DNA from: UBA3910 sp002391465
Lineage (GTDB): Bacteria; Bacillota; Limnochordia; Darwinibacteriales; Darwinibacteriaceae
Length of the DNA stretch: 64,000 nucleotides
Direction: 5' to 3'
Assembly (NCBI GenBank): GCA_030054835.1
Contig: JASGVS010000005.1
Coordinates: forward strand, 51,168-115,167
Of the stretch, positions 61,863 to 64,000 are shown piece after piece. The notes beneath the pieces were generated by a model. It saw nothing but the letters and a program-made list of their open reading frames with translations, ran no database searches and was not told the origin of the DNA. Both the position numbers and the translations under genes were made by a program. How positions within the stretch are numbered: position 1 is the stretch's first letter; every line of letters begins with the position of its first letter.

Positions 61863-63107
61863 CTATTTTTCTGCCCCGTTAGTATGGGGTAAGACCAGGT
61901 TGAGAATTATCCCCACCAATGTGGCTAAGGGCATGCCGGGGAGTGTGATTGGGCCTAGGCTGAGCTCTGCTCCACCGATACCCAACACCAGAATCACTGA
62001 AGAGATAACTAGGTTGCGTTTGTCACCGAAGTCAATTCCGGCGTCAACGAGCGTCCTGATCCCGGAGGCAGCAATTACACCGAACAGCACAACGCATACC
62101 CCACCCATAACCGGATCGGGAATAGTGCGCACCAAAGCACCCATTTTCTGCATAAAGGACATGGCAACTGCAATGCCCGCCGCAGTAGCTACAACCGAAA
62201 CATTGTGGACGCCTGTGATGGCCAGCACACCAACGTTCTCCCCATAAGTGGTGTTCGGGGGGCCACCGAGGAAGCCAGCCAACGAGGTGGCTAAACCGTC
62301 ACCAAGCAAGGTGCGGTGCAGGCCAGGCTTCCGGTAGAAGTTTTTACCCACAATAGTACTCAAAACACCCACGTCACCTAAGTGTTCTGTTATCGTGACT
62401 AAAGCAACCGGCAGCATAGTAAAGATTGCGGCTGTGTTAAATTTCGGCAGGGAGAAGTTGGGTATCCCAAACCAAGCAGCCTGTTGCACCAAGGAAAAGT
62501 CAACGATACCCCGCAGGACCGCAAAAAGATAGCCTGCCACAACACCTATCAGAATGGGTACAACTGCAAAGAATCCTTTGAAAAACATGGTGCCGATAAC
62601 CGTTACAGCCAGAGTAAACAATGCCACCTGGACATTGGGGTCAGCCAGTGAGGCGCCTTCCACCAGGCCAGCCAGATTCTGTACAGCGTGGGAGGCAAGT
62701 CCTAGACCAATTACCATAATCACCGAACCGATTACAACGGGCGGTAGGACCCGATCTATCCATTCAGTACCGATTTTCGCAATGATAAAGGCCACTAGGG
62801 CATAGACAAACCCGGCCGCTACCACTCCACCCATGGCATAGGGCATTCCAAAATTCCTTGCCAACAAAATGATGGGAGTAATAAACGCGAACGAGGAACC
62901 CAAGTAAGCGGGAACCTGCCATTTAGTTAGCACCATGAACAGCAGGGTACCTATTCCAGACGTAAAAAAAGCCACTGTCGGATCCAGACCTGTGAGTAAG
63001 GGGACCAAAACTGTGGCACCAAACATGGCGAACACATGCTGAAAGCCTAACGCTAAATTTTGACCAATAGAAAGCTTGTTTTCCTTGACTGCTGTTTGCA
63101 GACCCAT
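61863..63107 (-). CDS. uraA: uracil/xanthine permease (NCS2 family), probably uracil
   Basis: 414 aa, about 14 transmembrane segments, ATG at 63107 behind AAAGGAGG. NCS2 symporter with QHVFAMFGATVLVPLLTGLDP, substrate-site ITEHLGDVG and NTTYGENVGV. It follows pyrR by 34 nt under the PyrR attenuator, like B. subtilis pyrP, so uracil is the likely substrate. Confidence 0.93.
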   Translation of the reverse strand: MGLQTAVKENKLSIGQNLALGFQHVFAMFGATVLVPLLTGLDPTVAFFTSGIGTLLFMVLTKWQVPAYLGSSFAFITPIILLARNFGMPYAMGGVVAAGFVYALVAFIIAKIGTEWIDRVLPPVVIGSVIMVIGLGLASHAVQNLAGLVEGASLADPNVQVALFTLAVTVIGTMFFKGFFAVVPILIGVVAGYLFAVLRGIVDFSLVQQAAWFGIPNFSLPKFNTAAIFTMLPVALVTITEHLGDVGVLSTIVGKNFYRKPGLHRTLLGDGLATSLAGFLGGPPNTTYGENVGVLAITGVHNVSVVATAAGIAVAMSFMQKMGALVRTIPDPVMGGVCVVLFGVIAASGIRTLVDAGIDFGDKRNLVISSVILVLGIGGAELSLGPITLPGMPLATLVGIILNLVLPHTNGAEK

Positions 63108-63141
63108 TAATCTTCCTCCTTTGAAGTCTCACTGGACTCGT

Positions 63142-63696
63142 TTAAAGGTTTCGGTTCTCCAACTCCTCTAAAATAACCACACGTTCTTCTCCGTCAATCT
63201 CCCGTAACCGCACAGCAACAATCTCCCGCATGGAGGTGGGAAGGTTTTTCCCCACATAGTCTGCCCGGATGGGTAGTTCACGATGGCCCCTATCAACCAA
63301 TACAGCCAACTGGACCCGCTCTGGTCTGCCCAAATCCATTATGGCATCGAGGGCTGCCCGGGCAGTACGGCCGGTAAAGAGAACATCATCCACTAGTACT
63401 ACCGTTTTCTTCTCCACACCCACCGGTACTGCAGTGTGGCTAACCACAGGCTGCTCCGAAGTAAGGGACAGGTCGTCGCGATACAGGGAAATATCGAGCA
63501 TTCCCACGGGGATTTCCACCCCTTCTATCTCCTTAATAATCTGAGCCAAACGTTCCGCCAAGGGTACACCCCTAGTACGAATACCGATCAAGACGAGCCT
63601 CTCAGTACCGCGATTGCGTTCGATAATCTCGTGGCCGATGCGCGTGAGCGCCCTGCGAATCTGTTCTGTATCAAGGATTTGGGCCTTTTCTCTCAA
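63142..63696 (-). CDS. pyrR: bifunctional pyr operon regulator / uracil phosphoribosyltransferase
   Basis: 184 aa from TTG at 63696 (GGGGAGGG site); gives the usual PyrR length. Phosphoribosyltransferase fold with PRPP loop VVLVDDVLFTGRTARAA. Binds pyr leader RNA in the presence of UMP and promotes termination; a matching leader lies directly upstream. Confidence 0.97.
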   Translation of the reverse strand: MREKAQILDTEQIRRALTRIGHEIIERNRGTERLVLIGIRTRGVPLAERLAQIIKEIEGVEIPVGMLDISLYRDDLSLTSEQPVVSHTAVPVGVEKKTVVLVDDVLFTGRTARAALDAIMDLGRPERVQLAVLVDRGHRELPIRADYVGKNLPTSMREIVAVRLREIDGEERVVILEELENRNL

Positions 63697-63818
63697 AATA
63701 AGCTTCCCTCCCCTCACAAAAAAATGCTTCTTGCTGGCGCAAAGCGCGGACAAGAAGCACACAAAATCACCCGTTCCTTGCCAGCCTCTCAGTGCCAACT
63801 TAAAGGACCATCATTCTT
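63697..63818 (-). promoter_or_regulatory. PyrR attenuation leader
   Basis: Minus strand: anti-antiterminator loop GGCACTGAGAGGCT (63796 to 63783), 11 of 14 matches to the PyrR binding consensus ARUCCNGNGAGGYU, inside a TCCTT.../...AAGGA stem, then terminator TGCTTCTTG ... CAAGAAGCA followed by seven T (63718-63759). High UMP-PyrR should stop pyrR-uraA transcription. Confidence 0.9.
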
Positions 63819-63824
63819 TCTGTT

Positions 63825-63853
63825 ACAATACACCAAAATCTTGGGCTTGTCAA
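63825..63853 (-). promoter_or_regulatory. promoter of pyrR-uraA
   Basis: Minus strand TTGACA (63848-63853), 17 nt, TATTGT (63825-63830). Confidence 0.85.
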
Positions 63854-63917
63854 TCATTATTTGCAGCCGATCTAAAAAGGCTCATTGTAGAATGAAATGC
63901 AACACGAAGAAATGAAT

Positions 63918-63991
63918 GGAACCACAGCCAGAAACCCTGTATGATGTTGGTATCCACACTAACACGATACGGAGGTTTCGGCTATGGTTCC
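63918..63991. repeat. imperfect inverted repeat over the start of the last gene
   Basis: 63918-63936 and 63974-63991 pair over about 18 bp with one mismatch and one bulged base, loop 37 nt. The 3' arm includes the end of the GGAGG site and the ATG at 63984. Confidence 0.7.
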
Positions 63992-64000
63992 TGAACATAA
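63984..64000 (+). CDS. 5' end of an unidentified gene (five codons)
   Basis: ATG at 63984 with GGAGG (63971-63975) 8 nt upstream; translation MVPEH then the window ends. Could be a transposase given the flanking inverted repeat, but five residues are not enough to decide. Confidence 0.45.

Overview
The window comes from a spore-forming, low-to-mid GC Gram-positive bacterium (Bacillota). The evidence is spoIIP, spoIIR, spoIIGA, sigE, sigG, ymxH, yunB and ytaF homologues, a Firmicutes-type T-box on pheST, a PyrR attenuator, an L20-type infC leader, and a meso-DAP-type MurE. Superoxide reductase and pyruvate phosphate dikinase suggest an anaerobe. Ordinary core-genome gene order dominates; there is no CRISPR array, phage or complete insertion sequence. 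Most genes lie on the minus strand.

Layout. 1-1151: 5' end of an oligopeptide/dipeptide ABC permease pair. 1353-4028 (+): SNF2 helicase plus YqhG-like partner. 4011-10541 (-): murC, spoIIP, hslO, a RodZ-like protein, ftsK/spoIIIE, nrdR, ymxH. 10631-13920: spoIIR-sigG (-) back to back with spoIIGA-sigE (+), which puts the sigma-E activation circuit in one place. 13968-25676 (-): dcw cell-wall/division cluster mraZ-rsmH-ftsL-ftsI/spoVD-murE-murF-mraY-ftsW-murA-ftsQ-ftsZ, lacking murD, murG, murB and ftsA; it starts at a MraZ-type operator and a sigma-H-like promoter. 25831-27183 (-): rnpB, Nif3-like gene, tRNA-Ile2. 27245-37236 (-): sigA, dnaG, ppdK, glyS, glyQ, a DUF4342-type gene, recO. 37242-41243 (-): ruvB, ruvA, ruvC, yebC, prsW-like and small genes. 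41365-47028: superoxide reductase, murG-type transferase, lgt, yunB, class A PBP, lepB. 47070-55792 (-): mutS2, amidase, cvpA, zapA, pheT, pheS with a T-box, a YqzL-like miniprotein, an rRNA methyltransferase. 55848-59752 (-): rplT-rpmI-infC, then a ku/ligase/polymerase NHEJ operon. 59902-61584: rpsD, a 44-aa zinc-ribbon gene, tRNA-Cys, ytaF. 61585-63853: an unexplained structured segment, then pyrR-uraA (-). 63984-64000 is the start of an unidentified gene.

The most interesting unexplained element is the ytaF-uraA gap (about 61,605-61,850). It contains three long complementary arm pairs (10, 14 and 12 bp) that are all mutually interleaved. The 14-bp pair includes G-U wobbles only if the + strand is the RNA, which suggests a pseudoknotted or switching non-coding RNA. 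A second is the glyQS leader: a consensus promoter followed by an intrinsic terminator 22 nt before glyQ, with no T-box motif, so transcription of glyQS must pass an attenuator of unknown type. Several small genes were found by reading the sequence directly: a 36-aa YqzL-like protein, a 44-aa zinc-ribbon protein, a 55-aa zinc-ribbon protein and a 57-aa membrane protein.
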